Origin: Leptospiraceae bacterium
Lineage (GTDB): Bacteria > Spirochaetota > Leptospiria > Leptospirales > Leptospiraceae
Direction: 5' to 3'
Assembly: GCA_016711485.1 (NCBI GenBank)
Contig: JADJSX010000001.1
Span: 1-40,105 of the forward strand
DNA: 40,105 nucleotides
Shown: one piece after another, positions 15,995-23,722 of the stretch
Position numbering within the stretch: position 1 is the stretch's first letter
How the letters are laid out: the number at the start of each line of letters is the position of its first letter
Notes under the pieces: generated by a model
Told to the model about the DNA's origin: nothing
Seen by the model: only the letters and a program-made list of their open reading frames with translations
The model's database searches: none
Program-made: the position numbers and the translations under genes

Positions 15995-16682
15995 TGTATG
16001 TTTCCGCCCATAAGTAAAGTTTTGATTGTGATTGATTGGAACGATTTGTTTTTCCTTTCAAAATTGTTCCGTTGATACCATCGGAAATAGGTAATCGTAT
16101 TATGTTTGCATTCGATAAATCTCTGATATTAGATCCATATACAGAATTATAGGAGTTTTGCCCTCCACCATTTCCAGAAAAAATTCCTTGATCGTAAAAT
16201 TCATGCTTGTGTGATTGTTGTCTATGCTCTAAATTCAATCCAGCATTGTAACCACTTGCAAAGGTTGTTTCTTCGGTTAATTTTCGGATTTGAATTTTTG
16301 TCAAATAATCTACATTTGTTTGTGGTAGTCGATACGGGTAAACTTCAATATTCCCCGCCGATGTTGTTTGTCCTATCGTCGAATAGTCTAGCGTTATCGT
16401 TCTAGTCGTGAGGTTAAAACCAATTAGTCTACAGTATGCGCCTTTAAACAGAATGACTAGATTTAAGTCTATATAATTCTGTGAGACTAAAGCCGCGCCT
16501 CGGTCTAGGTTGTTATGGTAATAAATCATCTCTACGACCGCTTGAAAAAACGGGTCATTGATTAATGTATTATTTGCAGCCGTGAGCGTGACAACTGTTT
16601 GCGCTGCTATTGTGTAGCTGGAATATGCTATTTGTTCAGTATTGTTAAATTTCCATTTTACGGATTGTAGAGGAGTAAACAA
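15987..16682 (-). CDS. Fibre protein with tail-collar-like C-terminus (main part)
   Basis: The beta-rich 231-residue frame has LEHRQQSHKHEFYDQG, a Gly/Asn stretch (GNGGGQNSYNSVYG) and RDLSNANIIRLPI. The His-x-His turn followed by a Gly-rich loop is typical of the trimeric tip of phage receptor-binding fibres. As written it can only start at a TTG. Read upstream in the same frame it gives LSRLSDADTKTDLYSNT and IPNLFTPLQSVKW, which joins the adjacent frame at 16658-16873 if one T is added near 16745. The restored protein has 295 residues and probably recognises the host surface. Confidence 0.65.
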   Translation of the reverse strand: MFTPLQSVKWKFNNTEQIAYSSYTIAAQTVVTLTAANNTLINDPFFQAVVEMIYYHNNLDRGAALVSQNYIDLNLVILFKGAYCRLIGFNLTTRTITLDYSTIGQTTSAGNIEVYPYRLPQTNVDYLTKIQIRKLTEETTFASGYNAGLNLEHRQQSHKHEFYDQGIFSGNGGGQNSYNSVYGSNIRDLSNANIIRLPISDGINGTILKGKTNRSNQSQSKLYLWAETYNA

Positions 16683-16873
16683 ATTTGGAATATTTGTATT
16701 GCTGTATAAGTCTGTTTTTGTGTCTGCATCAGATAGTCGAGATAAGCAGATTGCAGGAAAGAAGGGCTTATGGGAGTGTAGAATTCTGAATAGAATTTTT
16801 CTCCTAGGATTTTTCCGGTCGTTGCAACTTCTACTAATTTCTTTTCTCCATTTTCTAAAGTAAGAACTTTCAT
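16658..16873 (-). CDS. N-terminal part of the collar-like fibre protein
   Basis: The frame starts MKVLTLENGEKKLVEVATTG and contains KILGEKFYSEFYTPISPSF. The pattern 'GE..Y..F..P..P..L..' followed by an Asp-rich loop is the start of phage collar domains. The last 24 residues (QSAYLDYLMQTQ and beyond) are out of frame. The start overlaps the stop of the coiled-coil gene as ATGA. It should be read together with the fibre frame at 15987-16682. Confidence 0.6.
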   Translation of the reverse strand: MKVLTLENGEKKLVEVATTGKILGEKFYSEFYTPISPSFLQSAYLDYLMQTQKQTYTAIQIFQICLLLYNP

Positions 16874-17088
16874 TTTAATTCCTTAATTGCGTCTTTGATT
16901 TTTGCGTATGCTTCTGATTTTCTGTATGGAGCTAATACCGTTACGCTGTCTGTTATCTGGATTAAATTTTTCAAGGCAACTTTCATTATTTGGATTTCTT
17001 CTTTCAGAATTTCTACTGTTTCTAATTGTGATTGTATCCAGCCAAAAGCCGCTTTCTGTTCGTCGGTTAAATTTATTTCTTGTTCCAT
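16870..17088 (-). CDS. Small coiled-coil protein
   Basis: The 72-residue, entirely helical protein reads LTDEQKAAFGWIQSQLETVE, ILKEEIQIMKVALKNLIQIT, then APYRKSEAYAKIKDAIKELK. It lies between the long coiled-coil protein (2 bases apart) and the fibre (ATGA overlap). A structural or chaperone role is likely from context only. Confidence 0.55.
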   Translation of the reverse strand: MEQEINLTDEQKAAFGWIQSQLETVEILKEEIQIMKVALKNLIQITDSVTVLAPYRKSEAYAKIKDAIKELK

Positions 17089-17090
17089 TT

Positions 17091-17930
17091 TTATACCGCC
17101 GGTATCGGTGTTACGTCTACCGCTTGACTTGCTTTTACTACTTGCATTGTTTCCATCACTGCCGGTATAACTTCTTTAGCCGCTTCTACTACTGCTTTCG
17201 TGATTTCCACCGTTGCCTGAGCCATATCTACATATTTACTAGATGAATCTTTTGAAAGTTTTGCTTTTTCTACTTCTAAATCTTTTAGTTTCTCTTGGTG
17301 TTCTTTTTCTTGCTTTAGTCTCTCTGTGAATGAATCAGTTTCGAGTTTTAGCTTTCTTGCGTAGTCCTCTTGAATGGAATTTACAGTTTGTGTTCTTTGC
17401 GAAGTTTCGAATTTTACTTTTTCATCCGAAAAAGTTTTGATGTTCGAAATTTGTTCAACCATCATATTTTTCATTTCCGAAATCGTTTCTTTCTGGAGTC
17501 TTAAACTTTGCTCTATGGTTTCTTTGTTTCCGATTACAAAACTTCCTACCATTCTTTCTAGTCCGGTCATGATCTCCCGAAAATCTGGAGAAGGGGCATA
17601 GGATTGATTAGGGAAAGGATATTGCGGTATATTCTGAGTTTGTGGAATCGGTTTTTCTTTTTCGATTTCAAAAAGCGTAAGAGTTTTTTTCTTTTGTCCA
17701 TCTACGAAATAATCAATTTTTACTTTTTCAGGAAATTCTAACTCTTCTAAGACGATTGAAGCGTCTGGGACTTCATCCAGTGAATAATTCAAACTTGTTC
17801 TATTTTCTGAATCATAAATCTCTAAAGAAACTTTTGTTTCTGGTGATTTTTTTTGATTTTTTTTGTAGTTTGCGACTATCGACCGGAGCCGTGCCGCTAT
17901 TTCTTCAATCAATTCTTCGGTAAAATCCAT
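17091..17930 (-). CDS. Coiled-coil structural-type protein
   Basis: From ATG 17930 (AAAGGAA upstream) the protein has 279 residues; a TTG 33 bases earlier is a weaker start. Residues 1-100 form a soluble domain, followed by a Pro/Gln-rich linker (PIPQTQNIPQYPFPNQS). A long charged coiled coil follows (LETDSFTERLKQEKEHQEKL), then an Ala/Val-rich helical tail (ATVEITKAVVEAAKEVIPAV). It lacks membrane helices. It is the first gene of the fibre-lysis operon after an AT-rich promoter region. No family recognised. Confidence 0.55.
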   Translation of the reverse strand: MDFTEELIEEIAARLRSIVANYKKNQKKSPETKVSLEIYDSENRTSLNYSLDEVPDASIVLEELEFPEKVKIDYFVDGQKKKTLTLFEIEKEKPIPQTQNIPQYPFPNQSYAPSPDFREIMTGLERMVGSFVIGNKETIEQSLRLQKETISEMKNMMVEQISNIKTFSDEKVKFETSQRTQTVNSIQEDYARKLKLETDSFTERLKQEKEHQEKLKDLEVEKAKLSKDSSSKYVDMAQATVEITKAVVEAAKEVIPAVMETMQVVKASQAVDVTPIPAV

Positions 17931-18180
17931 TGCATTTCCTTTGCTATTCCAAAATTTTTCCAAGTCCGAACCTAGATTTTTCCCAAAACTGGTTTTTCTT
18001 TTCCTGAAATATTCCCATTTCTAGAAAGATTCATCCCAATTCCCGAAAATTTAAGGTTTTTCAGTCCTAAGATTTACCGATTATTTTATTATTAAATTCC
18101 AGAAAGCAAGCATTTTTTAAAGTTTTTTGCTTGATTTTAATGTTTTTTATGCTTTTTTAATACTTTTTAGAGGTTAAGGA
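17931..18180. promoter_or_regulatory. Divergent promoter region
   Basis: An A+T-rich gap of 250 bases lies between a leftward and a rightward gene. On the minus strand TTGCTT followed about 17 bases later by AAATAA or TAAAAT could drive the fibre-lysis operon. On the plus strand TTGATT and TAATAC lie before AGAGG and the ATG at 18181. A GCAAGCA word at 18105 is complementary to TGCTTG at 18128. Promoter calls are approximate. Confidence 0.35.
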
Positions 18181-18381
18181 ATGGCAACTACTAGAACACG
18201 CATACAAGGCGAAAAGGCTACAAAGATTTCTGGATATGTCCAGAAAGAAAAATTAGATGTTTGGACAAACGTAAAGCGGGAACTAGAAAAGCGAAATGGT
18301 CAAAAGCTGAATGATTCCTTTATTTTGAATTTTATTCTAGGGAATATCCAGCGTGAAGGAAAATTAGTGATCTTTCTTTAA
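18181..18381 (+). CDS. Small basic putative DNA-binding protein
   Basis: The 66-residue product opens with MATTRTRIQGEKATKISGYV and has QKEKLDVWTNVKRELEKRNG, then helices around LNDSFILNFILGNI. The plan (basic N-terminal strand, two helices) fits a ribbon-helix-helix type regulator, and the first residues resemble those of the regulator at 10216. It is one of the few rightward genes and is flanked by leftward operons, the usual position of a switch regulator. Its 3' end overlaps the repaired end of the converging gene. Confidence 0.55.
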   Translation: MATTRTRIQGEKATKISGYVQKEKLDVWTNVKRELEKRNGQKLNDSFILNFILGNIQREGKLVIFL

Positions 18382-18440
18382 TTTAAAAAGTCTTTCTTCT
18401 ATTCTAGAAAGTTTTTCTTGAAAATTTCTTACATCTATCG

Positions 18441-19088
18441 CTAAAGATTTAAAATCGTAAATGATTTCCGAGAGTTCTTTTCTACAATCGTGAGTTTGTG
18501 GAGTTTGTGAATTTTTTCTTGCAAAGAAAAATTATTATTAGCCGCTACATAATCATTTACATATTGTTTTACTTCTGAGTAAGTAGTAGAATCGAAAATT
18601 TTCTTTCTGGCTTCGTCTAAAGAAAAACCATTTTCTAAATAATAATGAAAGTCTTTTATTCTTTCTTTTATTTTCTCTGATACTAATTTGTTTGATTCAT
18701 TGTAAGGATTTTCTTTTTTTAAAGAATATTCTCTGTCTGCAGAAATAGATAAAGCCATTGAATATTTTCCATCAGGGTAAAAAATTTCTCTGTTATCATA
18801 AATATTTATTCCTACTCGTTTTTCCCCTTCGCGTTTTTTATCATAGCCTGTTTCGTCAACTTCTTGGATAGTCACTTGTTTAGATGATCGTGCAATTATT
18901 TTGTAATAGGATTTTAAATCACTATCTCCAATCGAAACACCATAATAAATTTTTCCGATTTCAAATTCTTTAATTTTATTTTCAGAAAATTCTTTTTGCT
19001 CTTTAAGCTTTGTTTTCAATCCTAATTCATTTGAACTAAGATTTTCAGCGACTACTTTAAATAAACTGAATGGTTCTTTCTTTGACAT
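18441..19088 (-). CDS. Unknown soluble protein with helical C-terminus
   Basis: The 215-residue frame has a good ribosome site (GAGGAAAT before ATG). It has a beta-rich N-terminal domain (GKIYYGVSIGDSDLKSYYKI) and charged helices after residue 120. Adding one base in the four-T run at 18478-18481 replaces the last 13 residues with KELSEIIYDFKSLAIDV and a coiled coil ending FKLKKDH at 18364, giving 241 residues. No family recognised. Confidence 0.55.
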   Translation of the reverse strand: MSKKEPFSLFKVVAENLSSNELGLKTKLKEQKEFSENKIKEFEIGKIYYGVSIGDSDLKSYYKIIARSSKQVTIQEVDETGYDKKREGEKRVGINIYDNREIFYPDGKYSMALSISADREYSLKKENPYNESNKLVSEKIKERIKDFHYYLENGFSLDEARKKIFDSTTYSEVKQYVNDYVAANNNFSLQEKIHKLHKLTIVEKNSRKSFTILNL

Positions 19089-19090
19089 CT

Positions 19091-19276
19091 TTATTTCCTC
19101 GAAATTTCTTTTATGAATTTTCTGAATTCTGTCATTTTCGTAAAACTGGAAACTACTTGTCCAGTGGAAACGATTAGAGTAAAATTCTTATTATCCTTAT
19201 TGATAATTTTTGCTTTCTTTATCATTTCCGTTCCTTGGAACTCGTTTAAAATTTTGTCGATTTCATTTCTTGTCAT
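19091..19276 (-). CDS. Small alpha/beta protein
   Basis: The 61-residue protein reads MTRNEIDKILNEFQGTEMIK and IINKDNKNFTLIVSTGQVVS, with a helix-strand-strand-helix pattern. It sits 2 bases from both neighbours in the late operon. No motif recognised. Confidence 0.5.
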   Translation of the reverse strand: MTRNEIDKILNEFQGTEMIKKAKIINKDNKNFTLIVSTGQVVSSFTKMTEFRKFIKEISRK

Positions 19277-19278
19277 TT

Positions 19279-19695
19279 CTAAAATACCTCACTTTCTTCT
19301 AATTCTCTTTCCATCATCATTTCGATTACGTCTTCTGGTATGTCGTCGAATTTAGTATCTATAAAAGTTTTATTCTCAATATCAATTGCTTTCCTGACCG
19401 CTTCATTTACACAACGTGAACCAAACAAACAAAATTCTGGATGATCTTCTAAGAGAGTGTCTTTTTCACAGTCTCCAGGGTGTTGATAATCTTCATTTCT
19501 ATTATATTTGCAATCGTTCTTTGCTTCATGTTTCCAATCTTCGATTGTTGATTGCCAATCAATTACTTTTCCGCGCTCTCTGCCTTGCTTGTCTCTCGTT
19601 CTTTTCGTGTGAACTTCAAAAGTTGCATTTTCTACAAAGTCATTTAACTTTTTGAATTTTCGCCCGCCTTGTCTTTTGATTAAAGGATTTCCCAT
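19279..19695 (-). CDS. Basic/acidic protein with four cysteines
   Basis: The 138-residue protein has a basic N-terminus (MGNPLIKRQGGRKFKKLNDF), a charged centre, Cys residues in KNDCKY, PGDCEK, EFCLF and SRCVN that could bind a metal, and a strongly acidic C-terminus (EMMMERELEESEVF). It lies between a membrane-anchored late protein and a small soluble one. Function unknown. Confidence 0.5.
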   Translation of the reverse strand: MGNPLIKRQGGRKFKKLNDFVENATFEVHTKRTRDKQGRERGKVIDWQSTIEDWKHEAKNDCKYNRNEDYQHPGDCEKDTLLEDHPEFCLFGSRCVNEAVRKAIDIENKTFIDTKFDDIPEDVIEMMMERELEESEVF

Positions 19696-19698
19696 TTT

Positions 19699-20226
19699 CT
19701 AATTTTCCTTTTTCTTATTTATAGTCTGTGAGAATTTCCATAAGGTAATTCCGACTATTCCCGCTATCAAAAAATTAATTCCTGTATTTAACTTTTCTGG
19801 AATCAAATTGAAAATCTTTTTTAAATCATTAATCGCTTTTATGGCTCCGCCTTGATCGTCTTCTTTGTCTACGAAATCATAAGTCTGTATTCCATTGGGG
19901 TTTGAATTAGTATAAGTTAAATGAGGATTGGCATCTAGAAAAATTTGATTGAATACATGAATGTTTGGGTCTACAGAAAAAAAGATTCCTTTTTGATACA
20001 TTAAACCATCTTCAAACCATTTCGCCCTTGTTGCACAATAAGAAAGCCTGGCTACTTTAAAAGAGATTCTTGCCTTTTTCGGATTATATAAAAATTCTCT
20101 GAATCTAGTTAGCTTCTCAGGAATATTTATTTTTTTTAAATCTGCTATTCCTGAAAAGTCTATGCCATGCCTTACCGGTAAATCATAAGTTCCTTTGAAT
20201 GTTCCGATAGGGCATGAGTAAGACAT
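19699..20226 (-). CDS. Late protein with C-terminal membrane anchor
   Basis: The 175-residue protein has a soluble beta-rich domain (residues 1-145; SFKVARLSYCATRAKWFEDG and QGGAIKAINDLKKIF), then a single helix INFLIAGIVGITLWKF and the basic end SQTINKKKEN. The soluble part plus one helix plus Lys-rich tail recurs in its two upstream neighbours. The pattern would suit minor proteins set in an internal membrane of a virion. No family recognised. Confidence 0.55.
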   Translation of the reverse strand: MSYSCPIGTFKGTYDLPVRHGIDFSGIADLKKINIPEKLTRFREFLYNPKKARISFKVARLSYCATRAKWFEDGLMYQKGIFFSVDPNIHVFNQIFLDANPHLTYTNSNPNGIQTYDFVDKEDDQGGAIKAINDLKKIFNLIPEKLNTGINFLIAGIVGITLWKFSQTINKKKEN

Positions 20227-20556
20227 TTATTTTTTCTTTTTCTTTTTTCCACTGAATGCGACTAATAGAGCTAAGCCGATTCCAATTGCAACAGGAATTA
20301 AATTTGTAGGTCGTTCATATTCATATACTCTTAACTGAGTAATTTCAATTTCTGGAATTAAAATTCCTACGCTATCAGCTTTCATTAATTCCTTATCTGT
20401 AAGTCCGATACGTCCATCAACGTCAAACACGTATTCAAAATTTATTTTATTACGCTTTCCCCAATCCGTGACCAACTTTGTAGCATCAGCATGAGATTTA
20501 GTTTTTAAAAACTCTTCTGATGGATTTATTTTAAATTCTGTAACTTTTATTTTCAT
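20227..20556 (-). CDS. Late protein with C-terminal membrane anchor and Lys tail
   Basis: The 109-residue protein starts MKIKVTEFKINPSEEFLKTK and has a compact alpha/beta domain (NFEYVFDVDGRIGLTDKELM), then LIPVAIGIGLALLVAFSGKK ending in six lysines. The single C-terminal helix with a polybasic tail marks a tail-anchored protein with its soluble domain on the other side. It shares this plan with both neighbours; the genes abut or overlap by one base. Confidence 0.6.
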   Translation of the reverse strand: MKIKVTEFKINPSEEFLKTKSHADATKLVTDWGKRNKINFEYVFDVDGRIGLTDKELMKADSVGILIPEIEITQLRVYEYERPTNLIPVAIGIGLALLVAFSGKKKKKK

Positions 20557-20969
20557 TATCTTCTCTTTTTTTTCTTATCACCGAATGCGACGAAACCAAA
20601 AATTAATGCAAGTCCTAAAAGCATTGTCCCACTATTGTCACTTTCTGCCGGTTTAGGAATTGGGTCTGCCGGTAAAGTGTTTGGCGTTGGACTTGGAGTC
20701 GGTGAAGGTTTTGGAGTTGGATTCACAACGGGTCTAGGTGTTGGTTTTGTATCCGTTACCGTTCTAGTCGAAACGAATTGAATAGGAATTCCGGTAGTCG
20801 TTGCGGTAGTCATTACCGATGGAGCATAAACAGAATTTACCTCGAAAAATCCGTTGTTATAATCTTCTTTTAAAAGTGGAATTCCTTGCACTCTTAGAGC
20901 CGTGTAAAACTTTTTGTAGCTGTCTAATGGGTTTGAAAATTCGGCTATCCAGTATTTTGTGATTTGCAT
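20556..20969 (-). CDS. Late protein: soluble domain, Pro/Thr stalk, membrane anchor
   Basis: The 137-residue protein has an N-terminal alpha/beta domain (MQITKYWIAEFSNPLDSYKK, FYTALRVQGIPLLKEDY). A proline-threonine stalk follows (TPRPVVNPTPKPSPTPSPTP), then MLLGLALIFGFVAFG and the basic end DKKKKRR. A stalk between domain and anchor suggests the domain is displayed away from a membrane, as for virion spikes. Family unknown. Confidence 0.6.
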   Translation of the reverse strand: MQITKYWIAEFSNPLDSYKKFYTALRVQGIPLLKEDYNNGFFEVNSVYAPSVMTTATTTGIPIQFVSTRTVTDTKPTPRPVVNPTPKPSPTPSPTPNTLPADPIPKPAESDNSGTMLLGLALIFGFVAFGDKKKKRR

Positions 20970-20970
20970 T

Positions 20971-21351
20971 TTATTTTTCCTTTCCTGTTTTAATTTTTTC
21001 TATGATTGAATTTTTCGCAGACTTAAAGACTTCTAAGAATTTGATAAACTTGTCTATGAATCCCGCATCTGTTTTCACTAAATAAATAAAAGTGATTATC
21101 GTTAATACTTCAATTGCCGCTTTGTAGGTTTCCGCACTTGCGAATGTTACCGGTTTAAAATCCATTCCTTCCTTTTTGTTTAGAGCAAAATAGATGTAAG
21201 CCGATGCAATGGGGTCAATTAGTATCAATATTAAAATCGAAAACAAAGTAACCAAAATCATAAAAGAAGGAATTGAAATTTTAGAAGTCCATAGAAATGG
21301 AATTTCTAAAACATGAATCAAAAAAGTTTTTATTTTATTTAAAATCTCCAT
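20971..21351 (-). CDS. Two- to three-helix membrane protein
   Basis: The 126-residue protein has hydrophobic helices at SFMILVTLFSILILILIDPI, extending into ASAYIYFAL, and at YKAAIEVLTIITFIYLV, then a charged amphipathic helix (FIDKFIKFLEVFKSAKNSII). The start overlaps the stop of the preceding gene (TAATG). The plan fits a holin-like or virion membrane protein; the sequence does not decide. Confidence 0.55.
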   Translation of the reverse strand: MEILNKIKTFLIHVLEIPFLWTSKISIPSFMILVTLFSILILILIDPIASAYIYFALNKKEGMDFKPVTFASAETYKAAIEVLTIITFIYLVKTDAGFIDKFIKFLEVFKSAKNSIIEKIKTGKEK

Positions 21352-22076
21352 TAGCTTTTTACCTCTTCATATACTTTTATTTTTGTTCTGGTTTCAGATT
21401 GATAAGTTTTATAAACTATTCCATCGAGTTTTCCGTTAAGGCTCATAAACTTCAAAGGAAGAAAGATTTTTTGTGATTCTATTTCGATTTTCAATAAATC
21501 TAAAATATCCATAATCGTAAAAAAAAGATTTTTTCGAGTCTTTAGGATTTCCAATTTTCCGCGAAGTAAATAAGAATTTTGCGCTGTGAATTCATAGTAT
21601 TTCTGAGTTATGAAAATAATTATATTTTTATCTAATCCGCCGCGAATTAGTTTCTTCCTTATGGCTAATTCCATTTTGTCCCTGTGAGCATTGTATAGTT
21701 TTAAAAATAATTCGACTAATGCACTAGAATCTAAGTATCTATGGTATTGCATGAATTTAAAAAAACTTTCATGTAAGAAAATGTAATTTCTGAAATACAA
21801 AAGAATGTCGTTCAAACTATATACTTCTAATTTAAAAATGTCTTTGAAAATTTCTTTTCTGGCTATGTCAGGAATTTTATTAAATAATTCTTCATCGGTG
21901 TAAAGTCTGTCTAGAGTATCAAAAATTTCATGTTTAAAAATTCTTTCTCGACTAGCAAAAATATTGTAAACTCCATACATTCGCAAAGACTGAAACCATA
22001 AGTATAATTTTAATACTGTCGGCACAGAGAGAATTTTTAATATGAGCCAAATGTTTTCCCAAGTTAAGAATTCCAT
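21351..22076 (-). CDS. Helical protein with N-terminal membrane segment
   Basis: The 241-residue protein is rich in Leu, Phe, Tyr and Lys. It begins MEFLTWENIWLILKILSVPT, a likely signal anchor, followed by helical segments (DEELFNKIPDIARKEIFKDI; DILLYFRNYIFLHESFFKF). I looked for Walker motifs of a packaging ATPase and saw none. It overlaps the peptidase gene by 13 bases. Function unknown. Confidence 0.5.
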   Translation of the reverse strand: MEFLTWENIWLILKILSVPTVLKLYLWFQSLRMYGVYNIFASRERIFKHEIFDTLDRLYTDEELFNKIPDIARKEIFKDIFKLEVYSLNDILLYFRNYIFLHESFFKFMQYHRYLDSSALVELFLKLYNAHRDKMELAIRKKLIRGGLDKNIIIFITQKYYEFTAQNSYLLRGKLEILKTRKNLFFTIMDILDLLKIEIESQKIFLPLKFMSLNGKLDGIVYKTYQSETRTKIKVYEEVKS

Positions 22077-22693
22077 TTTAATACCTTCTTTATATAATCT
22101 TGGGCTTTTTTATTTTTCCATACGAATACTGCAAATACAATCAATACGGGTAATAGCGATTTTCCGAAATTGAATAATATTATCATTTTCTGTGCGTTCT
22201 TATCTGGATTAATCCCTAAGTGCAAATGATGTAAATGATTTCGATTGATTTCATAAGGCAAACTTTGATTAAATAGTTTATCAAGTTCATTGTTTTTTTC
22301 TTTCCAAGTTTTATTTTTAAATTTATTCCAGCCTTGTATGTATCCCGTAAAAATTACAGCCGGTGAAATATACTCCCTTCTATAATTCGAAAAATAACTA
22401 TTGAAGGATTTGAAAAAAGATTCATCGCTTCCTACAGAGTAATTTTTATCTCTGACTGTGAAATATTCAACTTTTCCGCTTTTGTATTTCACATAGTAAA
22501 TATCTAACGCCCAGCCTTGGAAGTGATAGGAATTTACAACGTCTGACCTATAACTACTATTAACCGCTACCTCTACAATGTTTTTGCTTTTACAAAATTC
22601 TCCAAATAAACGTAAAAACTCATTGTTCATCCTGCCAAAATTATCTTTAGCATCCTGATAAGTGAATATGAAATTTACGCCGTTGGAAATCAT
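22064..22693 (-). CDS. Membrane-anchored M15-type peptidase
   Basis: The 209-residue protein has VAVNSSYRSDVVNSYHFQGW with His57 and, after WALD, Asp64, matching the SxHxxGxAxD zinc motif of M15 D-Ala-D-Ala/D,D-peptidases. The third ligand lies in NHLHHLHLG (His156 or His158). Residues 174-192 are a membrane helix (FGKSLLPVLIVFAVFVW) followed by a basic tail. It would cut peptidoglycan peptides while held in a membrane. Membrane-containing phages carry virion-bound wall enzymes for entry, a role that fits its place among late genes, apart from the endolysin at 14957. Confidence 0.65.
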   Translation of the reverse strand: MISNGVNFIFTYQDAKDNFGRMNNEFLRLFGEFCKSKNIVEVAVNSSYRSDVVNSYHFQGWALDIYYVKYKSGKVEYFTVRDKNYSVGSDESFFKSFNSYFSNYRREYISPAVIFTGYIQGWNKFKNKTWKEKNNELDKLFNQSLPYEINRNHLHHLHLGINPDKNAQKMIILFNFGKSLLPVLIVFAVFVWKNKKAQDYIKKVLKWNS

Positions 22694-22703
22694 AATAAAG
22701 TAT

Positions 22704-22754
22704 ATATTGAAAAACCTATTCCATTTAATTATAGCAAAATAGGTCTTTCAATAT
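22704..22754 (-). terminator. Strong intergenic hairpin
   Basis: Arms at 22704-22720 and 22738-22754 pair over 17 bases with one mismatch (core ATTGAAA, one variable base, ACCTATT) around a 17-base loop. It spans the end of the fibre-module gene and the gap before the peptidase. On the minus strand the second arm carries a T-run, so it may attenuate or process the late transcript. It could also bind a protein. Confidence 0.5.
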
Positions 22755-23202
22755 TTAGGTCGAGTGATGTTTCGCTTAATGCAATTCCAATTACTACGAT
22801 AGAGCCTGTTAAGGGAGCTGTAGTTTTTATTTTTCCCGTATTTGCTTCATCCAAGAAATAAGTTGCGCCGGTCGTAAGTCCTCCCGTTTGTCCTGTGACT
22901 GCATCCCATTCACTGGTTGAGCCTGTGATCTGTCCGTCTGTCTGAATGTATCCAGAAACCAAAGAAGCAATTGAACTAGGGGCAAGTCCAATTACTTTAT
23001 GGGTAGTCGTTGAATTTGCCCGTGAAAGTTTTACTTTTCCTGATGAAGAAATATAAACAGGTGAAAATTTTGGAATAGTGGTTAATTCTTCGTTAATCGC
23101 TGAAAATACATCTACTTCCTTCGCCCTTGCGTTTAACGTATCCCCATCTTGTATTTGTCTAACATTTCCGTTATCGTCTAATACTAAAGGTTTTCTTTCC
23201 AT
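22729..23202 (-). CDS. Fibre/decoration-type beta protein
   Basis: The 157-residue protein has ARAKEVDVFSAINEELTTIP, then HKVIGLAPSSIASLVSGYIQ, TGLTTGATYFLDEANTGKI (in part) and GSIVVIGIALSETSLDLNI, ending ERPILL. The order 'goes to GLA.., gives TTGATYFLD, ends VVxIGxAxSxTxLxLxI' is the classic phage structural beta module found in fibres and decoration proteins. The upstream neighbour is a diverged copy. Host binding or capsid decoration is likely. Confidence 0.65.
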   Translation of the reverse strand: MERKPLVLDDNGNVRQIQDGDTLNARAKEVDVFSAINEELTTIPKFSPVYISSSGKVKLSRANSTTTHKVIGLAPSSIASLVSGYIQTDGQITGSTSEWDAVTGQTGGLTTGATYFLDEANTGKIKTTAPLTGSIVVIGIALSETSLDLNIERPILL

Positions 23203-23216
23203 TTACTTTTCTCCAT

Positions 23217-23711
23217 TTATAATATGATTGCATCCGAAATTTTTAAAAGAATTGAATTTGCAGTTTTCGCAATTCCTATCTTTTGAATAAATCCAGTTTC
23301 TGGTTTTACTTGACTCAAAGTATTTCCATTTAAAAAAATGGTTTCGTTTACTGTCCAGTTCCACGAGCTATTTTCAATTATCCCACTGGTTTTAATTTTC
23401 CCTTCATTGCCGTTCAAAATATTTTCAATTGTAATTCCTAGACAAATAGAGTTAGGTAAATCGGTATTATCCGAATTTGCCAAAAGTCCGTTGAAATTTA
23501 CAGGTGATAGGATTGGCAAATTTTCACTTGCTGAAATTTTTAAATCAAATTCACTATATTTATAAACTGGATTTTCAAAAATGTCTATCAATGGAATTCG
23601 AATTAACTGACCTTCCTGGTCAAAAATTACGAACTCATCCTTTTCTTTTTTCAAAAAACATCCGGTATTATTTTTATATAATGCATTTTTAAAAACTTCA
23701 TGCCATGCCAT
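23217..23711 (-). CDS. Diverged copy of the fibre/decoration beta protein
   Basis: The 164-residue protein has the same plan as its neighbour: ENLPILSPVNFNGLLANSDN, then ICLGITIENILNGNEGKIKT, WTVNETIFLNGNTLSQV and GFIQKIGIAKTANSILLKI, ending SDAIIL. Corresponding blocks (ILSPV, LGI/GLA, TIFLNG/ATYFLD, IGIA) line up with the 22729 gene, so the pair arose by duplication. It overlaps neither neighbour and has a purine-rich site before ATG. Confidence 0.6.
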   Translation of the reverse strand: MAWHEVFKNALYKNNTGCFLKKEKDEFVIFDQEGQLIRIPLIDIFENPVYKYSEFDLKISASENLPILSPVNFNGLLANSDNTDLPNSICLGITIENILNGNEGKIKTSGIIENSSWNWTVNETIFLNGNTLSQVKPETGFIQKIGIAKTANSILLKISDAIIL

Positions 23712-23722
23712 TTTTTAAACTC

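Noticed and set aside
19279..19695. Zinc-finger call for the four Cys
   Set aside because: The Cys spacing is irregular with no CxxC pairs, so metal binding is only a possibility.
21351..22076. Packaging ATPase
   Set aside because: Size and position would suit, but I see no GxxxxGK(S/T) Walker A or acidic Walker B motif.
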